Of a stretch of 64,000 nucleotides of DNA, positions 12,014 to 24,432 are shown in pieces. A program made the translations under genes and the position numbers. Source of the DNA: Strongyloides papillosus (lineage: Eukaryota; Nematoda; Chromadorea; Rhabditida; Strongyloididae). Each line of letters starts with the position of its first letter. The stretch's first letter is position 1. Below the pieces are notes generated by a model. It was not told where the DNA came from and did no database searches. It saw only the letters and a program-made list of their open reading frames with translations. The stretch spans positions 2,046,001 to 2,110,000 of the forward strand of contig SRSI01000010.1 of the NCBI GenBank assembly GCA_005656395.1. The letters run 5' to 3'.

Positions 12014-12554
12014 ATGACTAACAGTAGAGTAAAAACACTACAAAAAATTCAAAGGTACTACAAAAATGGTGTACAAAATAATGATTTTAAAAGTTCAAAA
12101 TATTTTTCTAGCAAAAATATAGTTTATTTTACTGTAGGAACTGGTGTATCATTATTTTTAATCCATGTCTTTCTTTTAACAATATCAAGTGGAACATCCA
12201 ATCTTCCAAAAGAAATACAGACTCCATTTCACTGTAAACTAGCTAGCTTCATTGATTATTTTTGCTTTACAAATTTACATGATCAGTATGGTAAGAAAAA
12301 TTAATATTACTTTTCTAAAAAATATATTTCCAGAATGTATACAATCTTTCAGTAATAAATTTGTTGCAGTATTCCGTGTTGAGTTATACCGTATAACTAA
12401 ATTTTTAGTAAAGTTACCTATATTACTTTTATCAATCTCAATAGATACATTTGCATTTTTCGGAGAAATTCTAGCATACAGTTTATCAGAATTAGGAGAT
12501 AATTGCGGAAAAAACATGAAACTCCTACGTGATTTTGCTAATTCAATTATATAA
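12014..12554 (+). CDS. Uncharacterised membrane protein
   Basis: Exons 12014-12290 and 12334-12554 (TAT G|AA TGT junction, GTAAGA donor, TTTCCAG acceptor) give 165 residues. I do not recognise a family. A basic N-terminus precedes a clear transmembrane segment (about residues 38-58, IVYFTVGTGVSLFLIHVFLL). The second half holds an amphipathic or hydrophobic stretch (KLPILLLSISIDTFAFFGEI), possibly a second membrane helix. It lies about 420 bp after the CRTAP-like stop on the same strand and is the last gene of that co-oriented block. The gene structure is well supported; function is unknown. Confidence 0.65.
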
Positions 12555-12645
12555 GATATGTAATTTTTCATTATTTTAATAAAAAAACACAAATATCATC
12601 TTATAATAATAAATCTAAAAAAATTAAATTATTAAAGAAATAACA

Positions 12646-13833
12646 TTAAATGTTTTTATCATAATATTCTGAAATTTTCTTATGGAGGTAACGGAATTCT
12701 TCATCGTATTTCTTAATTATTTTTTGAACTTCGAGCAATTCATTCTTTTTTGCCCCAAGATCATTGTAGATTTGTCCCATAGAGTCTATTAAGTCTTTGG
12801 TGGTAAAATTTCTATACTTATTATTAAAGAATTCCTCATCAACTTTAACATCTTGGGTACTATTGGAAAGTTCCGTGAATACGTTTGAGTTTCTATCTGG
12901 TTGTTCGTAATTGGTGAATTGAGGAGGTAATATGATATTTGTTATTGATTGCTCCAAATCTGTAGTAGGAACCTCTTTAACGTTCTGTTTTGATTCATTG
13001 TTATTCAAATTTGATGAGGAATTATTTTGTGTTGCATTATCTTTATCAGAAGGTGTTTGAGATCTGGATGATTTTCTTGGAACAGCTTGTTTAGGAAAAG
13101 ATCTTGGAAAATTGAGACTATCACTACTTATTTCTGCCTTTTTCTGTGTTTGGGCATTATCACGGATACCAGGGAGATTTCTACTATTTATAACTGTGCA
13201 TCTTGGTGCTGAAATTTGACTGCCTTCGTCGTCATTTTTATTAATAACTTCGTTGCGTAAAGATCTGGTAACATGAATACCACCATCCTTAGACGTTTTA
13301 CTGAAATCAGACATTGTTTCACCAGTTCCATAATATCCGTGACATTTTGTTGGTACTAACATACCAGAGTCAGTTCCTTCTTGAACTTTGCGCTTTTTAA
13401 AAAATTGGTTATCACCTCCTTTATTCTTGTTGCCAAACTGATATGTTTCGAGATTCTCGTCGTGAGTTTGTGCATTTATATGCTAAAAAGATATTTCAAA
13501 ATATTCAAAAAGAAAAACTTACATTAAGCATATCTTCTTTTGAAGAACATTTAAATTTACAAATACCGCAACTAAATTCTGAATTATCACCTTTCATTCT
13601 CGCTTCGTTTATAACATGTGCAACAGATACACAATGAATTTCAAACTCCTTTATCGAAATTGTATTAAGAAGATTAAAAAAGTCTTTTAACTTACTTTAT
13701 ATGTAAAATTCTTTTTAGAATTTTCACAAACAGAACATGTTCGTACATCTCGCCTAAAGTTTGAACTGTTACGTTCATTAGGAGATGTTCTATGGTATCC
13801 ACTACTATTTTGACGATTTGAACTATCACTCAT
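12646..13833 (-). CDS. Two-zinc-finger protein with disordered tail
   Basis: Exons 13696-13833, 13523-13648 and 12646-13482, all phase 0, give 366 residues. Two unusual C2H2 fingers lie near the N-terminus. The first is CSVC...HCVSVAH, split by intron 1. The second is CGICKFKCSSKEDMLNHINAQTH (C-x2-C-x12-H-x5-H), split by intron 2; the H-x5-H spacing resembles matrin/U1-type RNA-binding fingers. The middle is low-complexity, rich in Ser, Asn and Lys. The end is a coiled coil (about residues 320-360, KKNELLEVQKIIKKYDEEFR). A nuclear nucleic-acid-binding role is likely but no orthologue is recognised. The ABHD3-like gene lies 173 bp upstream on the same strand. Confidence 0.75.
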
Positions 13834-14006
13834 CTTTATCTTTATAATTCTTTATAATGAAAATAAAGTCAACAACAAAAATATATTTTTGTTTTTATTA
13901 TTTGGTAAAGTATATATCTTTCCGTTATGAGACTAGAGGTTATAAAGAAAATTTGATATATGATAAAATTATACTTTAATAGATCTTTTTTTAATATAAT
14001 AATTAA

Positions 14007-15323
14007 CTAATACTGAGAGTAATAAGCAATGACAGATGCATCGGCATATTGAACTATAAACCTATCTAACCAAGTAACACTATTTGGTTTTAAACTTTTG
14101 CCTTCTAAAAATCCCAAATGACCTCCATGTTTCGTTAATATGTGAGCTAAATTATTTTTTTTCTCACAAATATCTTGAACTAATTTATATAAGGTTTCTG
14201 GAACAATTGGGTCATCTTCTGCATTAACAAATACCATAGGGATATTTATGTTTGGTATGCTTTTTAGTGACCCACACCATTCATAAAAATCATCTACTGA
14301 CTTAAAACCATAAACTCTTCGGTGATAATGTTCATCTAATGTTACATTTGAAGATGCAGCCCATATTTTTGCTTCATCAATCAATCCAGATTTTACATGT
14401 GGTGCTACAGCCATATCGTAATGTTTCCATAAAATTTGCTTTACCTTTTCTGTAATAATATAGTTGTACAATCTTCTACCATTCTCCCAATCATGAAAAA
14501 GTGATGAAGATCTTACTGCACAATATCCTTGGTTAACAGACATACCGCATATAATTCTATCAGACAATTCTTCTGTCAATTTTCCTAGCCATCTTGTTGT
14601 TATATTACCACCCATAGAAAAACCAATATTAATAAATTTACTTTCAGGGTACTTTTTAAATAAATCAAACATCATAGCTTTTAATTCTTTAGTACCACCA
14701 TAACAAAAAATTCGATTTGAAGTTAATTGTACATCTTTCAATGAGCCCAGATGATTTAAAACAGCTATTCTATAGCCATGTTGTTGGGCATAATGTACAC
14801 ATGTTCTGATGTAATTTGACTCTGAATTATTAGCAATCCCCGGGCATAAAGCAAGAGTAATATTTTTCCCATGTGATGAACTTGATGTTGGTTCAAAGAT
14901 ATCGTAAACAACTGTTGTATTGTCATCTAGTACAACGAAACATCTTTCATTGTATGTTCTTTGTAACTCTGAATGACCTAAAATTCCATACGCCCCAGTT
15001 TGTATATGACCATTTTTACCCCATAGTAAAGGAGCTACATATCTAAAAGTGAACTATAATTATTAAAAAATAATTTAGACATACTTCTCATTTAAAATTG
15101 AGCAATTCTGAAGAATGTCTTGGATAGAAACGACTCCTCCATCTTCTTTATTTTTGTTCTTTGAAATTGTAATCAATGGTTTTGAGGAACTACTATGAGC
15201 CTTTAGAAATTTTAATAAAAAGAAGAAAAATATGCAAATAAAAAGAAGTCTTGCCGAATCAATATTGATTTCGTATACGTGAATTCCATTAAACGATTTT
15301 GAAATGTTTTCATAGAACCACAT
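14007..15323 (-). CDS. ABHD3: ABHD1/3-type membrane alpha/beta hydrolase
   Basis: Exons 15085-15323 and 14007-15042 (GAG AA|A TAT junction) give 424 residues. A transmembrane segment lies near residues 25-41 (ARLLFICIFFFFLLKFL). The hydrolase domain shows the oxyanion region CPGI, the nucleophile elbow GFSMGG, the acid in NAEDDPIVP and the catalytic His in KHGGHLGF. This order and the preceding YVAPLLWGKNGHIQT segment are typical of the ABHD1/ABHD3/ABHD15 (yeast EHT1/YMR210w) group. Human ABHD3 cleaves medium-chain and oxidised phosphatidylcholines in membranes. All catalytic residues are present. The exact substrate in the worm is unknown. Confidence 0.88.
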
Positions 15324-15931
15324 AATGATTGATATAAATATTTTTCATTAAATATCTGTATATATAAAAATATTAAATAAACAAAAAAAAAGTATGTACT
15401 GTGTAAAAAAATTGTTTGATTTACTTTGGTTAAGGAAATATAAAATATATATTATTTTTATTACGAAATATTACATCAAAAAAATGTCTAATCTATTAAA
15501 AATGAAATAGAAAGTAATATTGTAAAATGCAATATTAAAATTAATTATTCTGTTAGGCAGTAAATTTAAAAAAAAGATATGAAATGATTATTGAAATACA
15601 TAAAATTCAAATTTCTCAATATACTACATGAAAAAACAATATGAGTTATGTACATTTTAAGATTAGCTAATTATCTTTCGGGAATTCTTAATATTTTCCA
15701 TTAAATAGAAAATTCTTTTGGGCATAAATATATGGAATTTATATACATTTTATTGAATAAATGGGTAGATATGATATACTTATAGAATTATGCCATATAC
15801 AAGGCCTTGTCTAATTTTAAAATAGATACATTATTCCATTTATTTATATAGTAGATATATCTAAATGTTCTATAACCCAACTCACTCTAGAATTATGTAA
15901 CAGGGGAGTCGTTTACTTTTCAGTGGTCGGT
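15324..15931. other. Spacer upstream of U2 snRNA
   Basis: AT-rich. The last 80 bp before the U2 start are less AT-rich (around 15880-15931) and probably contain the snRNA proximal promoter element, but I cannot define it by eye. Confidence 0.4.
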
Positions 15932-16115
15932 ATCGCTTCTCGAGCTTTTTAGCTCAGATCAAAGTGTAGTATCTGTTCTTATCAGCTTAATCTCTGGTAC
16001 AACCATCATTGATGGTTTTGAGATTAGATGATTTTTGGGACCTGAGCGTTTGTTGGGGCTTGCCCCTCATCGCTCACTGGTCGGCCCGGTCTTGCACCTA
16101 CCTCCGGGAACGGCC
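15932..16115 (+). ncRNA. U2 spliceosomal snRNA
   Basis: The 5' end ATCGCTTCTCGAGC is the U2 start. The sequence continues through AGATCAAAGTGTAGTATCTG, whose GTGTAGTA (15964-15971) pairs with the intron branch site, and TTCTTATCAG. The extra A in ATCAAAGTG is also my recollection for C. elegans U2 compared with vertebrate U2. Stem I pairs GAGC with GCTC, keeping the fold while differing in sequence. The Sm-binding site is ATTTTTGG (16031-16038). Stem-loops III and IV end around CCTCCGGGAACGGCC. All functional elements are intact, so this looks like an expressed gene and not a pseudogene. The 3' end is placed by comparison and may be off by a few bases. Confidence 0.95.
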
Positions 16116-16255
16116 TAAAATTAAACCTTAAAGTAGATCTCCACTGGTCTCTGAAAGTGGACTATCGTCTGGAGAGCTCCAGTTAGATATTTTATAATTG
16201 CTGAAGGGACAGGACATTTCATACACAAACACATACATCTAGAGCTTATTAAAAA

Positions 16256-17011
16256 TTAATTTTTATTTTCATAATTTTCAAAAAACAACGAACAAATTAA
16301 CATATAATTAACTACTAATCCAATAGTAACAGTTTTTACATAACAAATTTCAGCGTACAAAAGTAATGGTGATCTATTTAAAAGTGTAATTACTAAAGTA
16401 GTTAGAATGCAGGCAACGTAGATATAATTTACTCGCATTAGATATTTCTTGTACTTAATCAATTTTTCGTTCACAGGAAACTTTTGCTTTTTGAAATATT
16501 TTCCGACTAAATCAAGCATTTCCTTGCAAGAATTAACTATATTGAATACCACAACAATTGCAAATAAAATAAAAAATATTTGACATAGAAATAAAGAAAC
16601 TTCTTCACTAATATAATAATCCTTATTGTCAGTACGCTCCTTTGTGTAACTTTTTAGTGACAAAATATTTCTCATATTAGATAAAAAGAGCATACATGAA
16701 GAAAAAATGTAGTAAATCATACAAAGTCCAATAAAGCAATAGTAATACTATAAATAAAAAAATATAAAAATTTTTTTAATTACCTTTTTCTCATTATTAG
16801 AAGTATTCTGTTTTTGATGTATGTTGACAATTGTATGTGGAAAATTATCCTTTGTAAAAAGTGATGACTTATTTTCATTCAATTGAATTGTCTCAAAAGT
16901 TTCAACGCTAACATTGGAATCTAAGGAACTGTCCGTGGAAAATATAGGAATCATCTTCATACTAAATAATTAAAATTAATCATTAAAAATAATAATAACT
17001 TACCGGCACAT
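16256..17011 (-). CDS. Uncharacterised multi-pass membrane protein
   Basis: Three exons, 17004-17011, 16784-16961 and 16256-16747, give 225 residues. The first coding exon is only 8 nt (ATG TGC CG|); a downstream in-frame Met allows an alternative start at 16960. The N-terminal third is hydrophilic and Ser/Asn-rich. It is followed by about four membrane helices: one near YYYCFIGLCMIYYIFSSCML, one at LFLCQIFFILFAIVVVFNIV, and two after a basic loop (NYIYVACILTTLVITLL and VTIGLVVNYMLICSLFF). No family is recognised; the layout would suit a small tetraspan or accessory subunit. Splice sites are canonical, so the gene is probably real. Confidence 0.65.
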
Positions 17012-17738
17012 TTTATTTTAAAATAAATTCTAAATGAATGAATTTTATTACACCTAAAATGATAGTCAGGTAAAATAATTTATATTAGAATGGCTATGAT
17101 ATTACTAGATTAAAAGGTATTGGGCAATAAAATAAAAGATCAAATTCCACAATGACATTGGTTCCAATATAATGATAAAATTTTCTTAGATAGAGTGACT
17201 GCAAAGAGATTGTTTTTTGCTAAGTTGCTATTTAAAATTGCTTTAACTAGGCTTTTTTTTGTAATTTTGTTCAATGTTATTGACAGTTCTTTAAAGTAAC
17301 TTTTAAAGTTATAAATTTTATTAAAGATAAGATTATATACTGAGGTGCAATATAAATAATATAATAATTAGCATATAGTGATTATTCAATTTCATTCTCA
17401 CTTTTAAAAAAATTTAATAAAAGTTTTTCTTTACAATTATCTAATGCATTTTTCTTTATCGTATCACAGCTTTATTTTATGATCAATTATAAAAAAATAT
17501 TCACTTTATAAGTGATTTTTAATCATAAAATATTTTATTGTATTTTCACTTAATAATTAAATAAAACTAATTAAAAGAATGCACTTGATATCCATATAAG
17601 ATAAATTAAAAGATTATATGGTAGCCATGGAAACAAAATCCAAAAATAGATTGTTTTATTAAATATAATGTAAATTCTTAAATTTTTTTCTTACAATAAA
17701 GATCTTTATTTTCCTACAATATATTGAAATTTAAAAAC
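17012..17738. other. Intergenic, divergent promoter region
   Basis: AT-rich DNA between two divergent genes. Nothing specific was seen. Confidence 0.4.
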
Positions 17739-18272
17739 ATGTCTGCAGATTATGATGAACCTATGATGGAAGAAATAAATAGACAATATTCTTTAATTGA
17801 AAAAAGCAAAAATGATGATTTAGAAGTGTACAATATTATAAGTCAAATGCCTCCGAAAAATATTGAAGAATTCATGAAAAATTACAAAAAGGCTAGAAAT
17901 GAATTAAAAAGTACCGATAATTTAAATTTAGATCCCATGAAAGAGGCAGTAATTAAAATTGAAAATTATTATTTAAAGTATAAACTAAGAAAAAATACGC
18001 AAAAACGTTTGGATAAATGGGAAAATATTTCAATTTCAAGAAAAAATGCTTTATTCAAAAAATTAATGAATAATCTAGAAGAACAATCTTGGGATGTTTC
18101 TAAAAATAAATCTATCAGAACGCTTCAGATGTTGAAAAGTCGTAGTCGAAAAATGAGTAGAGATATAAAATCAAGTGCAGAAACAATTGAAGTCCTAAAT
18201 CAAAAAGCCAACAAAATTAGTTGTAAAATAGAAAAGTTACGGCTAAAAATTAAAGAATATGACGTAAAATGA
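17739..18272 (+). CDS. Uncharacterised coiled-coil protein
   Basis: A single-exon frame of 177 residues from ATG 17739. It is very rich in Lys, Glu and Asn. Heptad-like repeats run through about residues 40-80 and again 130-177 (ETIEVLNQKANKISCKIEKL). There is no signal peptide and no transmembrane anchor. The C-terminal half loosely resembles SNARE-like coiled coils, but the missing anchor and absent zero-layer residue argue against a SNARE. No orthologue is recognised. The long charged open frame in AT-rich DNA supports a real gene. Confidence 0.6.
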   Translation: MSADYDEPMMEEINRQYSLIEKSKNDDLEVYNIISQMPPKNIEEFMKNYKKARNELKSTDNLNLDPMKEAVIKIENYYLKYKLRKNTQKRLDKWENISISRKNALFKKLMNNLEEQSWDVSKNKSIRTLQMLKSRSRKMSRDIKSSAETIEVLNQKANKISCKIEKLRLKIKEYDVK

Positions 18273-18285
18273 AATATATTATTAC

Positions 18286-18507
18286 CTATTTGCCTCTAGG
18301 ACAATTGCGGCAAAAAATCCAGTATTGAATTTCTTTGTTTCCGTAGACGATCCCAGGTTCCATTCTTTCTATAGGAAAAAAACCGCTTCTAAAATTTGAT
18401 CTTTCATATATTGGTTTAAACATATCTTCATTAGGAAAATATATAATGGATAAAGTATAATATACTTTTAATAATAAAAAATATATAGTAATTTTGTAGT
18501 TGTACAT
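18286..18507 (-). CDS. Small putative secreted protein
   Basis: A 73-residue frame converges tail-to-tail with the coiled-coil gene, with only 13 bp between stops. A hydrophobic N-terminus (YKITIYFLLLKVYYTLSIIY) could be a signal peptide. The mature part is short and basic and ends CRNCPRGK. No known peptide-hormone or antimicrobial signature is seen. It may be a real short gene or a chance frame. Confidence 0.35.
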   Translation of the reverse strand: MYNYKITIYFLLLKVYYTLSIIYFPNEDMFKPIYERSNFRSGFFPIERMEPGIVYGNKEIQYWIFCRNCPRGK

Positions 18508-19073
18508 GTTACTACATTAAAATTAAATACATTAATATGATTTTGTCCTTTTATTATATCTTATTGGTCATTTATAAATATAAAGTGTTACAACAATATT
18601 TTTATATTTAAAGTCTTATTAATATTCACTTTCATGGAATTTTTAATCCACTCTGAAATATACTTAAAGGAATTTTTTGTACTTGAATGAATATTGTTAT
18701 TATAATTTACAAACAATTAAAAACATAAAGAAAAAACCACTATTATTAAAAATGCGAAATCAGTAGAACCTTTTGTACTATTCATAAGACAATGAACAAC
18801 GTGCTCCAATAAATCTTCATACAATTTTAATCCAAAATGTTAATAATTCAAATGATAATATCTAGTTGGGAAGTATCTGTAAGTTTATACAATTCAGAAA
18901 AAATATCTTTTTATATGGAAATAAAAGAGAATGTTATAGTTAACTTTTAATAAATAAACCACATTTATAAATATTAAATGAAAAGAAAACTAACTTAAAT
19001 ACAAATATTTTATTTAAAGTGTTAAAAAACAGTTCGAAAAAAAGTACAAGATAGAGAAAACATAATTTCCGAG
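18508..19073. other. Intergenic region
   Basis: AT-rich spacer containing the 3' untranslated region of the LIN-53 gene. No gene was seen. Confidence 0.4.
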
Positions 19074-20732
<1,659 letters not shown>

Positions 20733-22407
20733 ATGTCAAATGATTTTCTCGATATACTTCGTTATTTTGTATATATAATTTGTCTTTTATTATTTTTAAA
20801 ACCAATTTTAATTCTACCTATACAAATATTTAATAATCCCCAAGAATATGAATTAACAGCATATAGACTACAACAATATGATATTGGAACTCATTCACTG
20901 GGAAGTAAGTCATGGAAATTTCAATTTGATGGAGTTCTCCATATTGAAAATTTATCGCAAAAGTGCGGCGTAATTTTTTGGAAGGACTTTATGAAAGCAA
21001 ATTTTAAAAGTATTATATCTCAAGATAATGGAGCATTACTTATTATTATTCCACAAAATATTGATATGTTATCTTCAGTTGATAAGAAATTAATGATGGA
21101 ATTTGAAAATTTTTTTAAAAATGTATATACTAATTTAGCTATTTTTTTTGTAGAAGATTCTAAATATGTCCAATATTTTATAAGTAAAATGCGAGAAGTA
21201 ACTATTGTTGACGATTCATATCCAGCACAACTAGTAAATTTTATTTTTAATAATGTTTATCAGTTATCAACTTCGAATAATTTACCAACTAATCTTATGA
21301 AAGAGGTAAAAATGAGAAATGTTTTAGGATCTCTTTCATCAGGAGATGAACTGAACCCTATAATTTTATTTGTTGCTTATTATGACTCGCACTCAATAAT
21401 CCCTGGGCTTTCTGTATCTGCAAATTCCAATGGAAGTGGTGTAGCAACGTTGTTGGAATTGCTAGCTATATTTAGCAAATTTTATGAATGTGATAAAACT
21501 ACACCACAATATAATATGATGTTTGTTTTAACAGATGGTGGGAAATACAACTACCAAGGAACTAGGCAATTGTTAGATGATTTGTACGAGAAGAAAAATG
21601 AACAAAACATTGAATTAGTTATTTGTCTTGATTCTCTAGCCAAAAAAAGTTATATTAATATACATTTGTCTAAAATTCCCTCAGAAAAAAGCGCCACTTT
21701 TAGATTCATTAAGAATTTAGAACTAGTTTCGAATAGTAGTACAACTGTCAAAACGATTTCCAAAAAAATAAATTTAAACCATTATAAATTAGCTTGGGAA
21801 CATGAAAGATACAACATCCGGAAAATTCCTGCTATAACATTATCTAATATTGATGCATTTGATTCACCAGAACGAGATTCTATTTTCGACACTCCTTCAG
21901 CATTATCTGTTAAAACTCTTCTAGATAATATAAAATTAATATCTGATGCAATTGCATTATATGTATTTAATATTCCATTCGAAGCATGCCAAAAATCGGG
22001 AATTGATTGTTCAATTTTAAATAACTCTATTATGTCAGAAGAAAGGGTCTCAGCTTTTTTAAGTATTATTAATTTACATTCACGTGCACCAGCAAAATCT
22101 CAAGAAAGCTTAATAAACCATCTACAAACTATAGTTGAAAAATACAGCAAGCAAAATGTTGTGATCTCAGATTTTAACCCTGTTGATATTAACCTTTATT
22201 CAGTATTAGGTAAGAGTTACTACATTTAAACTTTAAAAACAACTTTTTTTAGAAGACAAAATAACGATATACCGTACCAAATCGACGGCTTTTGATGTTG
22301 TTCTCACAGTTGTTATCTCACTTTATTTATTATTCCTAAAATATGTTGTCAAAAATGTTCAAAAATACCTTGTCATTACATTTACCTACTTTTCAGAACG
22401 TAAATGA
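20733..22407 (+). CDS. NCLN: Nicalin (BOS complex subunit NCLN)
   Basis: Exons 20733-22209 and 22253-22407 give 543 residues. An N-terminal hydrophobic segment (YFVYIICLLLFLKPILILPI) is followed by YELTAYRLQQYDIGTHSLGS, the nicalin signature. The lumenal aminopeptidase-like fold contains VAYYDSHSIIPGLSVSANSN and GSGVATLLELL. The second exon adds a C-terminal membrane helix (VVLTVVISLYLLFLKYVV). Nicalin, with TMEM147 and NOMO, forms the BOS complex of the ER multipass translocon. C. elegans nra-2 is the orthologue and affects receptor assembly. It is convergent with CISD3. Confidence 0.92.
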
Positions 22408-22502
22408 ATATGACAAATGAGGTAATTTTATATATAATATAAAGTATTGTCTAATTTTTATACGTTAGTTCTAAAGAATACAATAAAATTTATTTTATCT
22501 AT

Positions 22503-23051
22503 TTATTGTTGGAATCCACCGTTCTTATGTTTATATCCTAATTCTCTTGCTACACCTTCGTATACTGGTGAATCCGAAAACAAAACATATTGACTTGCAT
22601 CGGCACTTTTTGGCCTTTGTGATATCTGATAAAGTAAAAATAAATTGTTAAAAATAAAATTTACCTCTTTATGTGAACCATCACAAATAGGACGTTTGTC
22701 AGTTTGCTTACAGTTACATAACATATATTCCCCAGTCTTTTCAACTTGAAATCTAACGGGTTTATTTAATGTAAAACCATCTCTCTTATGTGTTCCATCA
22801 CAGAAAGGTTGAGTGGTACTTAAACCGCAAGCACACCATGAATACGTTTTTCCAGCTTCAAGACTAACTGTTACTGGTTTTTTTTCAGCATCGACACCCT
22901 TAAATGGGAGTATGTCTGCGGAAGGATTTAAAATCTTTACTTTTGAAGCAGCATTGCGTAAAAATACGACATTCTTAAAAATAAAAGGTAAATAACAAAA
23001 AAATCATATTATTAGTTTACTTACAGCACTACAAATACGACTTGAAATCAT
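22503..23051 (-). CDS. CISD3: CISD3-type mitochondrial protein with two CDGSH iron-sulfur domains
   Basis: Exons 23025-23051, 22665-22973 and 22503-22625, all phase 0, give 152 residues. Two CDGSH modules are present: CACGLSTTQPFCDGTHKRDG and CNCKQTDKRPICDGSHKE. Each supplies three Cys and one His for a [2Fe-2S] cluster. A basic/hydrophobic N-terminus without a transmembrane helix fits matrix targeting, as for CISD3 (MiNT), and differs from the single-domain, membrane-anchored CISD1/2. The first exon has nine codons. The gene lies 205 bp from the divergent PEX2 gene. Confidence 0.92.
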
Positions 23052-23255
23052 TCTTTACGAATGAATAAATTGATATATAAAAAGATATAACATTTTTCCA
23101 CACATAACGAAATTTGGAATTATATGCATTGTGGGCGGAGACATACTCTTACATCTTTAAGAATATTAAAGGTAGTAGGAAATCTTATCAAACTTATGTT
23201 CTTTTTAAGGTATTGATTTTTTTGTTAATTAATTTGTTTTCTATTAGGAAAATAA

Positions 23256-24077
23256 ATGTCCAGTAATTCTAAGATTCTTGCTTCAAGGGTTTCTCAGCAA
23301 GATGTTAAAGTCCTTGACAAAACCCTTGAAGAAATGTTTATGGAGTCATTGAAAAAATTTTGTAGTATTGATGCAAATTATATATATCAATTACAAAAAC
23401 ATGAAGATGAAGCAAAATTATCAATAAATTCTCTACTATGGGTTTATCGGATTTTGAATGGACAAACACCAGGACAAAAGATGTTAGGAATTACCTATTC
23501 TAAACATGGTTTAATAAGATTGATTCTTCATTATATATTAGAAACATTACTACCATATTTAAGAAAATATTTCTCAAAGAATATTCAGTTTCAGTATGAT
23601 GTCCTTTGTGGAAGCATTGAATTACTTCAACAATTTATTTTTCTTTATTTCGGCAAATACAATACTTTTACTGAGTTTTTTCTTAACATCCATTCGGAGT
23701 CAATTAATAATGGTGCTATGGGAAATGGAAATGACATTGAACTTCAAAAAGAACTATTGTTTCATTTATTTAAAGATTTTACACTTACTTTAATACCAAT
23801 CTTTCAAGGCTTGCAAACAATTAATTGGAAAAGAATGTTTTTCAAAAAAGAACCTGATCAATTTTTAGATAATCGAATAATGGATATTCATAATAAATCA
23901 TTTGTACCAATCATGTGTACTTTATGCCAGATGCCTGCTATTTTACCAGTTCGTAATAAATTAAATATACCAAATGTCTGTTACCATTATTTTTGCTATT
24001 ATTGTTATGACCCATCTATAAAATGTCCAAAATGTGATTTGGAACTACCTATCAATGATGAACATTTTGTCTTCTAG
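23256..24077 (+). CDS. PEX2: Peroxisome biogenesis factor PEX2
   Basis: An intronless 273-residue frame. The N-terminal RVSQQDVKVLDKTLEEMF matches the PEX2 start (RVSQ.DA..L...LE). Membrane-embedded helices follow, including LLFHLFKDFTLTLIPIFQGL. The C-terminal RING reads CTLCQMPAILPV...CYHYFCYYC...CPKC, with the C3HC4 spacing C-x-H-x2-C-x2-C intact. PEX2 forms a RING ubiquitin-ligase channel with PEX10 and PEX12 that monoubiquitinates PEX5 for recycling at the peroxisomal membrane. The protein is shorter than human PEX2 (305) but has all parts. Confidence 0.87.
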   Translation: MSSNSKILASRVSQQDVKVLDKTLEEMFMESLKKFCSIDANYIYQLQKHEDEAKLSINSLLWVYRILNGQTPGQKMLGITYSKHGLIRLILHYILETLLPYLRKYFSKNIQFQYDVLCGSIELLQQFIFLYFGKYNTFTEFFLNIHSESINNGAMGNGNDIELQKELLFHLFKDFTLTLIPIFQGLQTINWKRMFFKKEPDQFLDNRIMDIHNKSFVPIMCTLCQMPAILPVRNKLNIPNVCYHYFCYYCYDPSIKCPKCDLELPINDEHFVF

Positions 24078-24432
24078 AGCAACAATGAATTAGTAATTTA
24101 TTTACCTTAACATAATTTTTTTATAGTTGATTATAAAAAACTTCAAGTAATGAATGTACTTTTAATCTGAGATTTTTTTAAAAAGATTCAATTGGTTATA
24201 TTTTATACATGTGTATAAATTTCTCAAGATAATCCGTTACAAAATTTAGATTTCAGTACAGTATAAAATTCTAAAACCAAAACTATTTGGAAGCTATTGT
24301 TTAAATCTTTCTTTAAAATTAATTAAAAACATCTCACAGGTCACGAGTATAGTAGAAATGTCTTTTCTCAATACCAACAACTTTTATAAACGTTTTTTTT
24401 AATATTTATCAACAACAAAAAATGATATTCAA
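24078..24432. other. Convergent intergenic spacer
   Basis: 3' flanks of PEX2 and ASNSD1. No features were seen. Confidence 0.4.

Noticed and set aside
13443..13637. Plus-strand frame of 64 codons
   Set aside because: It lies antisense to exon 2 and introns of the zinc-finger gene, whose Cys/His spacing and splice phases are convincing.
17739..18272. Assignment of the coiled-coil protein as a SNARE
   Set aside because: No C-terminal membrane anchor and no zero-layer Gln/Arg in a proper heptad register.
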